Assembly (NCBI RefSeq): GCF_900182695.1
Contig: NZ_FXTK01000007.1
Location: 81,402 to 145,401 of the forward strand
Reading direction: 5' to 3'
Origin: Paracoccus laeviglucosivorans
GTDB lineage: Bacteria; Pseudomonadota; Alphaproteobacteria; Rhodobacterales; Rhodobacteraceae
Length of the DNA stretch: 64,000 nt
Part shown: positions 26,605-36,205 of the stretch, one piece after another
Layout: every line of letters starts with the position of its first letter
Numbering within the stretch: position 1 is the stretch's first letter
The notes under the pieces: generated by a model
Databases searched by the model: none
What the model saw: only the letters and a program-made list of their open reading frames with translations
Told to the model about the DNA's origin: nothing
Translations under genes and position numbers: made by a program

Positions 26605-27321
26605 TTATCGCGTGAGCGAGGTGATGGCCTGGCGGATGCGCTGGTCTTCCTGTTCCAGGAAGGACTGGCCAAGTTCATAGGCGCGCTGAACCTCGACCAT
26701 CCGGGCTATTTCGGTCACGGGGTCCACGTTCGATTCCTCAAGAAAACCTTGGCGGATTTTGGCGTCATCCATCGGCTCGGCGGCGTCGCCCGCCTCAAAC
26801 AGCGTGCCGGCGACATGGCGCAGATCTGCAGGATCTGGACTGGCAAAGACGCCGACGCGGCCGATGGGCTGGCCGTCGGCGGATACCGTGCCGTCCATAC
26901 CCACACCAAGGCTGCGGGTGCCGGGCGGGATCACGATGGCGGCCTGGCCGTCGTCCAGCAGCGGATGGCCATCGGGGTTCACGATCTCTCCGGCGGCGTT
27001 GGGCATGAAGACGCCTGCGCGGGTCAAGCGGTTGCCCTGCGGCGTCTGGACCATGAAGAACCCGTCGCCGTCGATGGCCATATCGTAATCGCCGCCGGTC
27101 TGGGTCATGCCGCCCTGCGCCAGATCGACCATGCGCCCACGGATATTGGCCATGGCCAGCGTGTCGCCATCGGATCCCAAGGGGACCATATACTCGGAAA
27201 ACACCAGCCCTTCGCGGCGAAAGCCGGTGGTGCTGGCATTGGCCATGTTGTTGGCGATGGCGCGCATTTCCTGCATCAGCCCGGATTGCCGCGTCAGCGA
27301 GGCATAGATCGCGTTATCCAT
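26605..27321 (-). CDS. flgF: Flagellar proximal rod protein
   Basis: 238 residues. The N-terminal AIYASLTRQSGLMQEMRAIANNMANASTTGFRREG and C-terminal SNVDPVTEIARMVEVQRAYELGQSFLEQEDQRIRQAI are rod-protein signatures; the central domain is shorter than in FlgG. It lies between fliQ and flgG in the same operon. Confidence 0.94.
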   Translation of the reverse strand: MDNAIYASLTRQSGLMQEMRAIANNMANASTTGFRREGLVFSEYMVPLGSDGDTLAMANIRGRMVDLAQGGMTQTGGDYDMAIDGDGFFMVQTPQGNRLTRAGVFMPNAAGEIVNPDGHPLLDDGQAAIVIPPGTRSLGVGMDGTVSADGQPIGRVGVFASPDPADLRHVAGTLFEAGDAAEPMDDAKIRQGFLEESNVDPVTEIARMVEVQRAYELGQSFLEQEDQRIRQAITSLTR

Positions 27322-27588
27322 CTACGACCCCACGATCTGCGGGATGATCTGGTCGGTAAAGAACCCGGCCAGAGTCGCGGTCATAAAGCTCATGCTGACC
27401 CAGAACACGACCAGCATCAGCCCGATCTTGGGCACGAATGTCAGCGTCATTTCCTGTACCGAGGTCAGTGCCTGAAAAAGGCCGATCACCACCCCGACCA
27501 CCAGTGCCACCGCCAGAAGCGGTGCGGACATCCGCACGGCGATCCACAAGGCCTGCCGCGTCAGGTCGAAGATCAGGTTCTGATCCAT
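27322..27588 (-). CDS. fliQ: Flagellar type III export protein
   Basis: 88 residues with two hydrophobic hairpins (ALWIAVRMSAPLLAVALVVGVVIGLFQALTS and LMLVVFWVSMSFM), the standard FliQ size and layout. The motif FQALTSVQEMTLTFVPK is diagnostic. Part of the inner-membrane export gate; its start overlaps the fliE stop by one base. Confidence 0.94.
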   Translation of the reverse strand: MDQNLIFDLTRQALWIAVRMSAPLLAVALVVGVVIGLFQALTSVQEMTLTFVPKIGLMLVVFWVSMSFMTATLAGFFTDQIIPQIVGS

Positions 27589-27866
27589 CAGACCGGCATC
27601 CGCAGGATTTCCTGATACGCCTCGACCACCTTGTCGCGCATGGCGACGGCGGTTTCCAAGGCGACCTCGGCCTGCGCGATGCTTTGCACAAGCTGATGGG
27701 TGTCGGTCGTGCCGCGCATCGCGCCGGTGGCGGAAATATCCACCTGATCCATGATGCGGGCGAAATCGGCGGCGGCTCGGCTTGCGCCCTGCGGCAATCC
27801 TTCGGCGGGCGCGACGGCAGGGCGGGCGCGGTCATAGGCGTTGGCGGCAATCGTGGCGGAAATCAT
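27588..27866 (-). CDS. fliE: Flagellar hook-basal body complex protein
   Basis: 92 residues. C-terminal helix QAEVALETAVAMRDKVVEAYQEILRMPV is the FliE signature. It joins the MS ring to the rod. Located between flgC and fliQ. Confidence 0.92.
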   Translation of the reverse strand: MISATIAANAYDRARPAVAPAEGLPQGASRAAADFARIMDQVDISATGAMRGTTDTHQLVQSIAQAEVALETAVAMRDKVVEAYQEILRMPV

Positions 27867-27877
27867 CTGCGGTTCCT

Positions 27878-28267
27878 TCAGCGGCGGATCAGATCAAGCA
27901 GGGCGCTGCCCATCTGGCGGGATTGTTCAAAGACGCGAAGATTGGCTTCATAGCTGCGGCCCGCCTCTCGGGCGTCGGCCACTTCGATGACCAGATCGAC
28001 ATTCGAGCCGTCGTAATACCCGGCGTCATCGGCCATTGGGTGCGCGGGTTCGAAGATGCGGGGCAATTCGCGGCGGTCCAGCCGCATGGGGCTGGTTTCG
28101 ACCGCGCCCGTGCGGCGGCCAAAGTCCATTTCCTCCTGAAAGGAAACAAGCTTGCGGCGATAGCCGGGGGTGTCGGCATTGGCGATGTTTTCGGAAACAT
28201 GCCGTAAGCGGGTCGCCTGCGCGCGCATCCCCGATGCGGCCATATCTGTGGCGGAAAGCTGATCCAT
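27878..28267 (-). CDS. flgC: Flagellar proximal rod protein
   Basis: 129 residues. The N-terminus AASGMRAQATRLRHVSENIANADTPGYRRKLVSF and the C-terminal GSNVDLVIEVADAREAGRSYEANLRVFEQ are typical of FlgC. It starts 3 bases downstream of the flgB stop. Confidence 0.94.
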   Translation of the reverse strand: MDQLSATDMAASGMRAQATRLRHVSENIANADTPGYRRKLVSFQEEMDFGRRTGAVETSPMRLDRRELPRIFEPAHPMADDAGYYDGSNVDLVIEVADAREAGRSYEANLRVFEQSRQMGSALLDLIRR

Positions 28268-28270
28268 GAC

Positions 28271-28657
28271 TTACCCCCGCCGCCCGATGCTGGTTCGGAT
28301 CATGTTCAGCGAGGATTTCGTCACCGCCAGCGACAGATCGAATTCGCGCTTGGCCTGCGCTATGCGGATCATCTCCTCCTCGATCGAGACGGTGTTGCCA
28401 TTGGGCGCCCGCTCGGTTCCCGCGTCCTGCGGGCGGTCGCTGCCACCCCAGCTGATACCCGTGGCATGACCGGGCCGGGTCGCCCGCATTTCAGCGGCCA
28501 CACCCGATCGATAGGTTTCTGCGAACCGGCCCAGATCCGTGGCACGAAAGCCGGGCGTGTCGGCATTGGCGACGTTCTGAGCGATCAGCTTTTGGCGCTG
28601 CGACGCATGAGAGGTCAGCGAACTGGCCATCCGCAGCGTTTCGATCCGGTCAAACAT
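28271..28657 (-). CDS. flgB: Flagellar proximal rod protein
   Basis: About 128 residues from the ATG at 28657, which has GGAGAG upstream; the longer frame to 28774 runs into the fliI promoter region and is not supported. Signature: LTSHASQRQKLIAQNVANADTPGFRATDLGRF and the C-terminal EEEMIRIAQAKREFDLSLAVTKSSLNMIRTSIG. First gene of the minus-strand flagellar operon. Confidence 0.92.
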   Translation of the reverse strand: MFDRIETLRMASSLTSHASQRQKLIAQNVANADTPGFRATDLGRFAETYRSGVAAEMRATRPGHATGISWGGSDRPQDAGTERAPNGNTVSIEEEMIRIAQAKREFDLSLAVTKSSLNMIRTSIGRRG

Positions 28658-28748
28658 CCAAGGTCTCTCCCCTGTTCCGATAAACCGGGTCTTAACCCCA
28701 ATAGGTTTAGAAACCCTTTCGAGCGGGACGAAAAAACGGGGATGCCGA

Positions 28749-30068
28749 ATGAATAAGATGCAATCCATTGCCACCCGGATTCAGCGGCTTGGGATGACGC
28801 GGCATTTCGGTCGCGTATGCGGCGTGCATGGCGGCACGGTCCGGATCACGGGGCTGAACACACATGCATCCGTCGGGGATCGCGTTTTGTTTTCAATGCG
28901 TTCGAAGGATTTTCTGGGCGGAGAGATCGTGGCGCTGCATCCCGACACCGCGATGGCCCTGTCGGAAGGTCCGACCGAAGGACTGGCCATCGGGGATGAG
29001 GTGGAACTGCTTTTCGCCCCAAGGCTTGCCCCTGCCGATTCGTGGATCGGGCGAATCGTTGATCCGCTGGGGCGTCCGTTGGATGGTCGCCCACTGGCCG
29101 CGGGTGCCAGCCCGCGCGGCTTTCGCAATGCGCCGCCCCCTGCCGCGTCGCGCAATCGCCTGGGCGCGCGGCTGGATACGGGGCTTGCGGTGTTCGACAC
29201 GATCCTGCCGCTTGTCCGGGGGCAGCGGACCGGGCTGTTCGCAGGGTCCGGCGTCGGTAAATCGACGCTGCTTTCCATGCTGGCCAAAGGGGTGTCCGCC
29301 GATGTCGTGGTGATCGGCCTGATCGGCGAACGCGGGCGCGAGTTGCGTGAATTCGTCGAAGAAACCCTTGGCCCCGCGGGGATGGCGCGGGCGGTCGTGG
29401 TTGCCGCGACATCGGACCAGTCGCCTTTGATGCGGCGGCGCTGTGCATGGGCTGCGATGACCGTGGCCGAGCATTTCCGCGATCAGGGCAAGCATGTGCT
29501 GTTTCTGGCCGATTCGATCACCCGCTTTGCCGAAGCTCACCGCGAGATCGCGCTTTCGGCCGGCGAAGCGCCCAGCTATCGGGGTTTCCCGCCATCGACC
29601 TCGCAGCTTATCATGGCGCTGGCAGAACGTTCCGGGCCGGGTCCGACAGGTGCAGGGGACATCACGGCGATCTTTAGCGTGCTGGTCGCAGGGTCCGATA
29701 TGGAGGAGCCGGTTGCCGACATTCTGCGCGGCACGCTTGACGGGCATGTGGTGCTGGACCGCGCCATCGCAGAGCGCGGGCGATTCCCTGCGGTGGATGT
29801 GCTGCGGTCCGTGTCGCGTTCGCTGCCCCATGCGGCCAGCGCGATGGAAAATGCGCTGATCGCACGGGCGCGGGCGGCGCTGGGGGCTTATGCGGAATCC
29901 GAACTTATGATCCGCGCGGGGCTTTACGCAGCCGGATCGGACCCTAAACTGGACGAGGCGGTGCGGATCTATCCGGCGCTGGATGCGTTCTTCACCAGGA
30001 AAAGCACGGGCGCGCGGCAGGGCTTTCAATTGCTTACCGAGGCGCTTGGGGCGCATGGGGGTCGTTAG
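28749..30068 (+). CDS. fliI: Flagellum-specific ATP synthase
   Basis: 439 residues, the ATPase of the flagellar type III export apparatus. Walker A is GLFAGSGVGKSTLLSML, Walker B lies in HVLFLADSITRFAEAHREIALSAGE, and PSYRGFPPSTSQLIMALAERSG is diagnostic. Divergent from flgB with 91 bases between, which must hold both promoters; I see no clear sigma54 -24/-12 pair there. Confidence 0.95.
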   Translation: MNKMQSIATRIQRLGMTRHFGRVCGVHGGTVRITGLNTHASVGDRVLFSMRSKDFLGGEIVALHPDTAMALSEGPTEGLAIGDEVELLFAPRLAPADSWIGRIVDPLGRPLDGRPLAAGASPRGFRNAPPPAASRNRLGARLDTGLAVFDTILPLVRGQRTGLFAGSGVGKSTLLSMLAKGVSADVVVIGLIGERGRELREFVEETLGPAGMARAVVVAATSDQSPLMRRRCAWAAMTVAEHFRDQGKHVLFLADSITRFAEAHREIALSAGEAPSYRGFPPSTSQLIMALAERSGPGPTGAGDITAIFSVLVAGSDMEEPVADILRGTLDGHVVLDRAIAERGRFPAVDVLRSVSRSLPHAASAMENALIARARAALGAYAESELMIRAGLYAAGSDPKLDEAVRIYPALDAFFTRKSTGARQGFQLLTEALGAHGGR

Positions 30069-30193
30069 CACCGACACAAAGGTCGTTGCATTTCAGGGGA
30101 ATATGCGAATTGATGAATGTTAAAACACAGCCGGTGGACATTGCGTCTGCGGTGCCGAGTTGACAATCTCCTGCGGTCGAGCCGAGGAGAGAC

Positions 30194-30925
30194 ATGGCTA
30201 TCACCGAGTATTTTGTCCGCTATCTGCAGCGCCGCGATCAGCTGAGCGAAAGCGACATTGCTCGGCTGCGGGCAATCAAGACGACGCTCGTGGGCTTTCA
30301 GCCCGGTGAAGTGATCGTCCCGCGAGGCCGCATGGCATCGCGAAGCTGCATGATGCTGCGGGGCATGTCAGCGCGTCAGCACCATCTGGCGGACCGACCC
30401 GGAGAGCGGGTCATCACCGCGCTGCATGTGCCGGGCGATTTCGTGGACCTGCACGGTTTCGTGCTGGCAGGGCTGGAACATGAAGTCGTTTCGATGGGCG
30501 CATCCGAAGTGGAGTTCGTCGAACATGACGAATTGCGCGAAATTACACAGAATTTTCCGCATCTGACGCGGCTTTTGTGGATGTCTACCGTCATTGATGC
30601 GGCGATCCACCGCCAATGGCTGGTCGCTGCGGCATCGCTGCGATCCAGTGGGCATCTGGCGCATCTTTTGTGCGAAATCTACACCCGGCTTGCCAGCGTG
30701 GGGGCGGCGCAGAACTATGTCTTCACGCTGCCGCTGCTGCAAAAGGAACTTGCGGATATTCTTGGCTATACGCCCATCCATATCAACAGGGCGGTCCGCG
30801 ACCTGCGCGACGGCAGGCTGATTCGCTGGACCGGGCAAGAGGTGCGGATTCTGGATTGGGCCGGGCTGGCCCGCATCGCGCGTTTCGACCCGCAATATCT
30901 GGAGCTGGACAAGGTCAAGCGTTAG
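30194..30925 (+). CDS. Crp/Fnr-family transcriptional regulator
   Basis: 243 residues: an N-terminal cyclic-nucleotide-binding-type beta-roll (LVGFQPGEVIVPRG to VPGDFVDLHG), a long dimerisation helix, and a C-terminal winged helix (LPLLQKELADILGYTPIHINRAVRDLRDGRLI). The N-terminus lacks the spaced cysteines of iron-sulfur Fnr, so it is not an oxygen-sensing Fnr. The start has GAGGAGAG 5 bases upstream. Ligand and targets are unknown. Confidence 0.87.
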   Translation: MAITEYFVRYLQRRDQLSESDIARLRAIKTTLVGFQPGEVIVPRGRMASRSCMMLRGMSARQHHLADRPGERVITALHVPGDFVDLHGFVLAGLEHEVVSMGASEVEFVEHDELREITQNFPHLTRLLWMSTVIDAAIHRQWLVAAASLRSSGHLAHLLCEIYTRLASVGAAQNYVFTLPLLQKELADILGYTPIHINRAVRDLRDGRLIRWTGQEVRILDWAGLARIARFDPQYLELDKVKR

Positions 30926-30926
30926 G

Positions 30927-31835
30927 TCACTGGCAAAGCCGCCAGCCGCTGTCTCGCGCCTTGATGTCCAGATGCAGATGGTCGTCATGCGCGGCATTCG
31001 CGCCGGGGCCAAGCACGGTGGTGAAATGCAGGCAAGCCGCGCCACGGATCGCGGTCTGGAACGCCTCGGCCATGTCGCCGCTGTCCTTGCGCGGCTCAAT
31101 GGTCAGGCGGCTGCCGTCGCGAAAGGTAAAGGCCGCAACGTCGAACGCATTGCCAAAGGCGTGTTCCGACAGGTTGACACCTTTGTCCCCCACGGTCGGG
31201 CGGCATTGATAGGTCGATCCCGGCTCGATCCCTGCAAGCTGCGGCTGGCCCGGCAGCATGGCGCTGGCCGGGCGGACGAAATCCCTGAGCCAATGGGCCA
31301 GATGCCACGCGGTTTCGCAACGCATCATCGCTCCGCCGTTTATCGCGATGCCGGGAAGGGGTTCTTGCAACATGATGGGGCGGTCGATCCCGCAATCGCG
31401 CTGGTCGGGATCGGTGATGGCAGCCTCCTGCGTATAGACCGCGCCAAGTTGCGACAGGCCCAGCAGACAGGCGGAATAGGTGAAATCGTCTTCGCGCAGC
31501 GTCTCATGCACCGGCGGGCCGACCGACGCCTCGGGCTGGGTTGCATCCTGCGGCGCGGGGGCTGCGGGCTGGTCCGGGTATTTCAACGCGGGTTGCGGGG
31601 ATGGGGACGCATCGGGCTGGACGGGAAAACGCAGCGCGGGTTCCTGCGGCTTCGTCTCGGGCGGGGCTGCGGGCGGTGATTGCGGTGGCGGTTCAGCATC
31701 CGCCGCGCTTTTGGGTTTGGGGGCAGGCCGGTGTTCGTCGGCGGGCGGCAGATCAGGGCGGGGGGCGGGCGCGTTCTGCGCCACCGCCGCGCCGCCCAGA
31801 ACCGCAAAGGCCACCACCACCGCCCAGCCCTTCAT
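30927..31835 (-). CDS. Extensin-like C-terminal domain protein
   Basis: 302 residues: signal peptide, a Pro/Ala-rich linker to about residue 105, then the extensin-like C-terminal domain (YSACLLGLSQLGAVYTQEA, AWHLAHWLRDFVRPA, TVGDKGVNLSEHAFGNAFDVAAF and AAHDDHLHLDIKARD). The HAFGNAFDVA and HDDHLHLD segments resemble D-Ala-D-Ala peptidase metal ligands, so a peptidoglycan-hydrolase role is plausible though unproven. One base separates it from the L,D-transpeptidase stop, which supports a cell-wall operon. Confidence 0.82.
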   Translation of the reverse strand: MKGWAVVVAFAVLGGAAVAQNAPAPRPDLPPADEHRPAPKPKSAADAEPPPQSPPAAPPETKPQEPALRFPVQPDASPSPQPALKYPDQPAAPAPQDATQPEASVGPPVHETLREDDFTYSACLLGLSQLGAVYTQEAAITDPDQRDCGIDRPIMLQEPLPGIAINGGAMMRCETAWHLAHWLRDFVRPASAMLPGQPQLAGIEPGSTYQCRPTVGDKGVNLSEHAFGNAFDVAAFTFRDGSRLTIEPRKDSGDMAEAFQTAIRGAACLHFTTVLGPGANAAHDDHLHLDIKARDSGWRLCQ

Positions 31836-31836
31836 G

Positions 31837-33429
31837 TCACAGGCTCGGGGCGCTGGGGGCTGCGTTGCCGCCTACGACTGGCGGCGGCAGCGGTTGCGAT
31901 GTGACAGGCGTGTCGGACGGGTATTCCGGCTCGTCGGCGCTGGCTGCGGGCATCTGCGCCTGCCGGGCCAGCATCTCATCCGCCAGTGCCTCGGCGCGGG
32001 CCAGCGCGGCATCCAAGGATTCGCCTTCCGGCGCAGCGGCGGGGGCTGGCAGCGGATCCGTCCCGGCCACGGATGCGGCAGCGCCGGATGTCGCGACGAC
32101 GGGCGCATCCGGCGTGACGGCAATCGCGGCGGGCGTTGTCGCGGCGCCCGCATCGGCCGGAAGCGTGGTCATCGCTGCGCGTGCCAGCACGCCCGCCGAA
32201 CGCGCGGGCGGACGGGCCGAAGTCACAGCGTCCTGCGCCAGAACGGCCGAGGCGACGGGTGCCGCACCCCCCGTCACGTCCGCAATGCTGACGCCGGGAT
32301 CAAGGAATTCGACCGTGGTGACTTTGGCCTTGACCATATGCGCCAGTTCATGGGCATCCCAGTTCGTCAGCCGCACGCAGCCATGCGACTGGTTGACGAA
32401 CAGCCGCGACGGCGTGGCGGTGCCGTGGATGCCATAGGTGGGTTCCGACAGGTCGATCCAGACATTGCCCACCGGACCATTCGGCCCCGGAGGCACGATC
32501 AGCACCCGGTCGTTTTCGCCCTGCTTGAAGTTGCGCTGCGGGTTATAGGTATAAGTCGGGTTCAGCGCGACCGCGTTGACCACATGCGTGCCATGCGGCG
32601 AAGGCGTATCGGACGACCCGACAGTCGCGGGGTAATCCGCGACCATGTTGCCGCGGGCGTCATAGGCTGCAACCCGGCGGGTTTGCTTGTCCACGATGAT
32701 TCGCGTCACGGTGGCGCGGATGGGCTTGGCGGGCTTGGTGACGACAATGGTCGCGCCCGGCTTGAACTCCAGCCCCGGATTCAGCTTCGCAAGGAATTTC
32801 TCGTCCATGTGAAACCGCTCACCCAGCTTTTCGAGGATGCTGGTATAACCCTGCGAGGTCATCGCGGCCTTTTCGGCGTAGTCGCTGGGGATGTTATCGA
32901 CCAGCCCCTGCGCGTCTTCATCGGTGATGGTATAGGACATGGTGACGGCTTCGGCGGCATAGCCGTGCAGCAGATCCCAGACCACGAAATCCATCCGCCC
33001 GGTCATGGGCAGGCCCGCGCGGCGCTGAAACGCCTTGATGGCGCTTTCGCTCATGCCGCCGCGCCAGCCGTCCACGACACCCGGCGAGATGCCCGAGCGG
33101 TCCAGCAGAATCTGAACCTTGGCCGTCAACGCCGACTGGCCGGGGGGCAAATCGCCGCCATTATAGGTCGCCGTCTCGATCTCGGTCGGTGAGATCGAGG
33201 CAAGCGCCCGGATCGAAGGCGAGGTCGAGGGCGTGGTCCCAACCGCGGTTGCCGCCAGCGCAGGCTCGGCTGCGGTCTGGACGGGCAACGTGGCCGTCAC
33301 CGCTGCCGCGCGGGCAGGGGGACGGGGATGCGGGCCGGACTGGGCCAGCGCCATGCCTGCGGGCAGGATGGCGGCAGCCGATACCAGCAAAAGGCGCGGA
33401 ATCGCACCGGATAGGGGCCTCTGGAACAT
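31837..33429 (-). CDS. L,D-transpeptidase (YkuD domain) with peptidoglycan-binding region
   Basis: 530 residues with a signal peptide. A peptidoglycan-binding-like segment (VQILLDRSGISPGVVDGWRGGMSESAIKAFQRRAGL, about 105-140) precedes the YkuD domain, whose catalytic motif is IHGTATPSRLFVNQSHGCVRLTNWDAHELA with His and Cys. The C-terminal ~150 residues are Ala-rich low complexity. It makes 3-3 peptidoglycan cross-links or attaches proteins to the wall. Confidence 0.9.
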   Translation of the reverse strand: MFQRPLSGAIPRLLLVSAAAILPAGMALAQSGPHPRPPARAAAVTATLPVQTAAEPALAATAVGTTPSTSPSIRALASISPTEIETATYNGGDLPPGQSALTAKVQILLDRSGISPGVVDGWRGGMSESAIKAFQRRAGLPMTGRMDFVVWDLLHGYAAEAVTMSYTITDEDAQGLVDNIPSDYAEKAAMTSQGYTSILEKLGERFHMDEKFLAKLNPGLEFKPGATIVVTKPAKPIRATVTRIIVDKQTRRVAAYDARGNMVADYPATVGSSDTPSPHGTHVVNAVALNPTYTYNPQRNFKQGENDRVLIVPPGPNGPVGNVWIDLSEPTYGIHGTATPSRLFVNQSHGCVRLTNWDAHELAHMVKAKVTTVEFLDPGVSIADVTGGAAPVASAVLAQDAVTSARPPARSAGVLARAAMTTLPADAGAATTPAAIAVTPDAPVVATSGAAASVAGTDPLPAPAAAPEGESLDAALARAEALADEMLARQAQMPAASADEPEYPSDTPVTSQPLPPPVVGGNAAPSAPSL

Positions 33430-33528
33430 GCTCTGGTCTTGCCTGGAAGTTTCTTATCTATTTGTTCCAGCTTTGGCCCTTTCGGACCTGCAAAGCAAGC
33501 AAAGGCTGCACAACTTGACTTGAGGTGG

Positions 33529-34278
33529 CTACATCTCGCTTTCGAAACGATGCTGCGGCGGGAAATAGCGCCGCGACAACGAAACGGGCATGTTGTTCAG
33601 CCATTCCATTCGTTCAAGTTGCAGGACCGGCTCGGCTGGTGCGACCTTCAGCGACGGTGCGATGAATTGCGCATCCGCCGTGCGAACCCCGATCGACATG
33701 CTGGCGCGGTTCAGCGGCACATGCCCCAAAAGCCATTCGCAAGCGCTCATCTCCTCCAGCACCTCGGCGGTCAGGCCGGGCGTGGCATAGGTGTTCGTCC
33801 AGCGTTCTTCGCAGCAATAGGGCTGGCCATCCGACAGGAAGATGGACTGGTTGAACAAAAGCGCCTCAGAGCTGCGCAGCAGCATGGCTTGCGCCACATC
33901 TGCCGGGGGGACGCGCTCGCTGCTGAAAACATGCCTGTAGCCATAGACATGCCCGCCCGCCTCAAGCTCGCGCCGCAAAAGCGAACGGACAAGCTGGACA
34001 CGGGGATGGTGGGCCACGCGCGTGCCGACCTTGCGCCGCCGTTCAATAACGCCGGTTTCTGCAAGGGCTTGCATGGCGCGGTTCACAGTGGCGCGCGCGC
34101 AGCCAAGTTCGGTTGCAAGCTCGCATTCCGTCGGGATCAATTCCCCTTCGGCCCAGGTGCCGTCCTGAATGCGTTCAAGCACGATATCCTGGACGGACTG
34201 CCAGGTCATGCCTTTACGTTTAGAACTGAACACGGGAACGCTGCTCGTGGAAATCTGTGCTTGTGCAAATATGGACAT
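33529..34278 (-). CDS. GntR/HutC-family transcriptional regulator (UTRA domain)
   Basis: About 249 residues from the ATG at 34278, which has AAGG 6 bases upstream; starts at 34386 and 34209 are alternatives. N-terminal winged helix (LIPTECELATELGCARATVNRAMQALAETGVIERRRKVGT) and a C-terminal UTRA effector domain (EALLFNQSIFLSDGQPYCCEERW to LQLERMEWLNNMPVSLSRRYFPP). HutC-like proteins often control histidine or purine catabolism; the neighbouring allA and MFS genes make ureide metabolism possible, but this is inference. Confidence 0.85.
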   Translation of the reverse strand: MSIFAQAQISTSSVPVFSSKRKGMTWQSVQDIVLERIQDGTWAEGELIPTECELATELGCARATVNRAMQALAETGVIERRRKVGTRVAHHPRVQLVRSLLRRELEAGGHVYGYRHVFSSERVPPADVAQAMLLRSSEALLFNQSIFLSDGQPYCCEERWTNTYATPGLTAEVLEEMSACEWLLGHVPLNRASMSIGVRTADAQFIAPSLKVAPAEPVLQLERMEWLNNMPVSLSRRYFPPQHRFESEM

Positions 34279-34528
34279 AGGAACCTTAAGATCCTTAAAA
34301 GGGTCTGAAAACTCAGTAAAATCCGGTTGCTCAAATACATTCACCTTGCCATCTCGGCAGGCAAATGCCAACAGGACCATGAACAAATTAAACTACTAAG
34401 TTCAGTTTGTGCGGCTTTATGCAGGGTAAGGTCAAGGCCGTTCCTGTAGAATAAGCATAAATTGCGGGGTGAGTTGACAATCCTGTGCATGGGGCAGAAG
34501 GTCCGCCCATTCTGCAAGAGGTGTGCAA

Positions 34529-35719
34529 GTGTCGGATGCAACCGCATTCCGGGGGGACAACCCCTCGACCACGGCATGGACTGTCCTGATCGCGATCAGC
34601 CTGTGCCACATGATCAACGATGTGATGCAATCCATGCTGGCGGCAATCTATCCGCTGCTTCAGCAGGAATTCGCGCTTTCATATTGGCAGATCGGGTTGA
34701 TGACCTTTGCCTTTCAGGTGACGGCATCGCTGCTGCAGCCGGTCGTGGGTGCGGTGACGGACAAGAACCCGATGCCGAAATCGCTGCCGGTCGGCATGGG
34801 CTCGACCGTGGTGGGCGTGCTGTTGCTGGCACTCGCGCATGAATATTGGGTGCTGCTGATCGGGGCGATGCTGATCGGTATCGGCTCGGCGGTGTTCCAT
34901 CCCGAAAGCTCGCGCGTGGCGCGCGTGGCGTCGGGCGGGCGTTTCGGCACGGCGCAATCCATCTTCCAGATGGGCGGGAACTTCGGCACCTCGCTGGGGC
35001 CGCTGCTGGCCGCCTTCATCGTCGTGCCGCTGGGCCGTCCGTCGATCGCGCTGTTTTCGATCATGGCGATGGTCGGATCGTGGATCCTGTGGCGCATCGG
35101 CGCCTGGGCCGAGGGGCGGCGCAAGGCGGGCGGATCCCGCGCCAGCACCGCGCTGAACCTGCCGCGCAATCAGGTCGTCATGGCCATCGTGATCCTGGCG
35201 CTGCTGACCTTTACCAAGAACATCTACACGGCCAGCATCTCCAGCTATTTCACCTTTTTCCTGATCGAGAAATTTGCCCTGACCACCCAGCAGGCGCAGC
35301 TGATGCTGTTCCTGTTCCTTGGTGGCATGGCGGGGGGTGTCATGCTGGGCGGTCTGGTCGGCGACAAGATCGGGCCGTTGAAGGTCATCTGGTTCTCGAT
35401 CCTTGGCATCCTGCCGTTCACGCTGGCGTTGCCCTATGCCGGACTGGCCGCGACAGGCGTGCTGGTAGTGGTGATCGGGCTGATCCTTGCCTCGGCCTTC
35501 CCGGCCATTGTGGTCTTTGCGCAGGAACTGGTGCCGGGGCGCACCGGGCTGATCGCGGGCATCTTTTTCGGCTTTGCGTTCGGCATGGGCGGCATCGCGG
35601 CTGCGGTGCTGGGCGTGGTGGCCGATGCGAAGGGGATCGAATTCGTCTACAAGATCTGCTCCTATCTGCCGCTGATGGGGCTGCTGACGATCTTTCTGCC
35701 CCGCATGAACCGGACCTGA
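34529..35719 (+). CDS. MFS transporter (fosmidomycin-resistance-like)
   Basis: About 396 residues with 12 predicted transmembrane helices. Motifs include LCHMINDVMQSMLAAIYPLLQQEFALSYWQIGLMTF and FHPESSRVARVASGGRFGTAQSIFQMGGNFGTSLGP, strongly reminiscent of the Fsr branch of the major facilitator superfamily. I chose the GTG at 34529 because AAGAGG lies 7 bases upstream. It is 9 bases before allA on the same strand and divergent from the GntR regulator, so a regulated transport/catabolism unit is plausible. Confidence 0.88.
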   Translation: MSDATAFRGDNPSTTAWTVLIAISLCHMINDVMQSMLAAIYPLLQQEFALSYWQIGLMTFAFQVTASLLQPVVGAVTDKNPMPKSLPVGMGSTVVGVLLLALAHEYWVLLIGAMLIGIGSAVFHPESSRVARVASGGRFGTAQSIFQMGGNFGTSLGPLLAAFIVVPLGRPSIALFSIMAMVGSWILWRIGAWAEGRRKAGGSRASTALNLPRNQVVMAIVILALLTFTKNIYTASISSYFTFFLIEKFALTTQQAQLMLFLFLGGMAGGVMLGGLVGDKIGPLKVIWFSILGILPFTLALPYAGLAATGVLVVVIGLILASAFPAIVVFAQELVPGRTGLIAGIFFGFAFGMGGIAAAVLGVVADAKGIEFVYKICSYLPLMGLLTIFLPRMNRT

Positions 35720-35728
35720 GGGGGGACG

Positions 35729-36205
35729 ATGACGATCAAGGCAAAGCCGATCACCGCTGCGGAATTCGCACTTTATGGCGAATTGCTGACGCCGCGCGAT
35801 GCGCCGACCAAGATGATCAACGCGGGCCGTTGCGAACGCCACAACGCGCTGGCGACGGTCGAACGTTTCGGAGGAGAGGCGATCATCTCGATCTTCCGCT
35901 CTGATCCGGTGAGCCTGCCTTACGATTGCGCGCTGTTGGAACGTCATCCGCTTGGCTCGCAAGCCTTCGTGCCGCTTGGGCCGGACCCGTGGCTGTCGGT
36001 GGTGGCCCCCGACGATGGCGGCAAGCCGGGGACACCCATCGCGTTCATCGTGCCTGCGGGCATGGGGGTGAACCTGCGCGCGGGCGTCTGGCATGGCGTG
36101 CTGACCCCCTTGGACCGCGCCGCAGATTTTCTGGTCGTGGACCGCGCAGGCGACGGCGTGAACCTTGAAGAAATCACCATCGCCCCGGTGACGATCACCG
36201 CATGA
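35729..36205 (+). CDS. allA: Ureidoglycolate lyase
   Basis: 158 residues. AllA converts ureidoglycolate to glyoxylate and urea in purine degradation. Recognisable segments: YGELLTPRDAPTKMINAGRCERH, ISIFRSDPVSLPYDCALLERHPLGSQAFVPL, and GVNLRAGVWHGVLTPL. It overlaps rnhB by 4 bases. Confidence 0.9.
   Translation: MTIKAKPITAAEFALYGELLTPRDAPTKMINAGRCERHNALATVERFGGEAIISIFRSDPVSLPYDCALLERHPLGSQAFVPLGPDPWLSVVAPDDGGKPGTPIAFIVPAGMGVNLRAGVWHGVLTPLDRAADFLVVDRAGDGVNLEEITIAPVTITA

Noticed and set aside
28658..28748. A CtrA or sigma54 site between flgB and fliI
   Set aside because: TTAA-like and GG/GC elements are present but with the wrong spacing; no convincing match.
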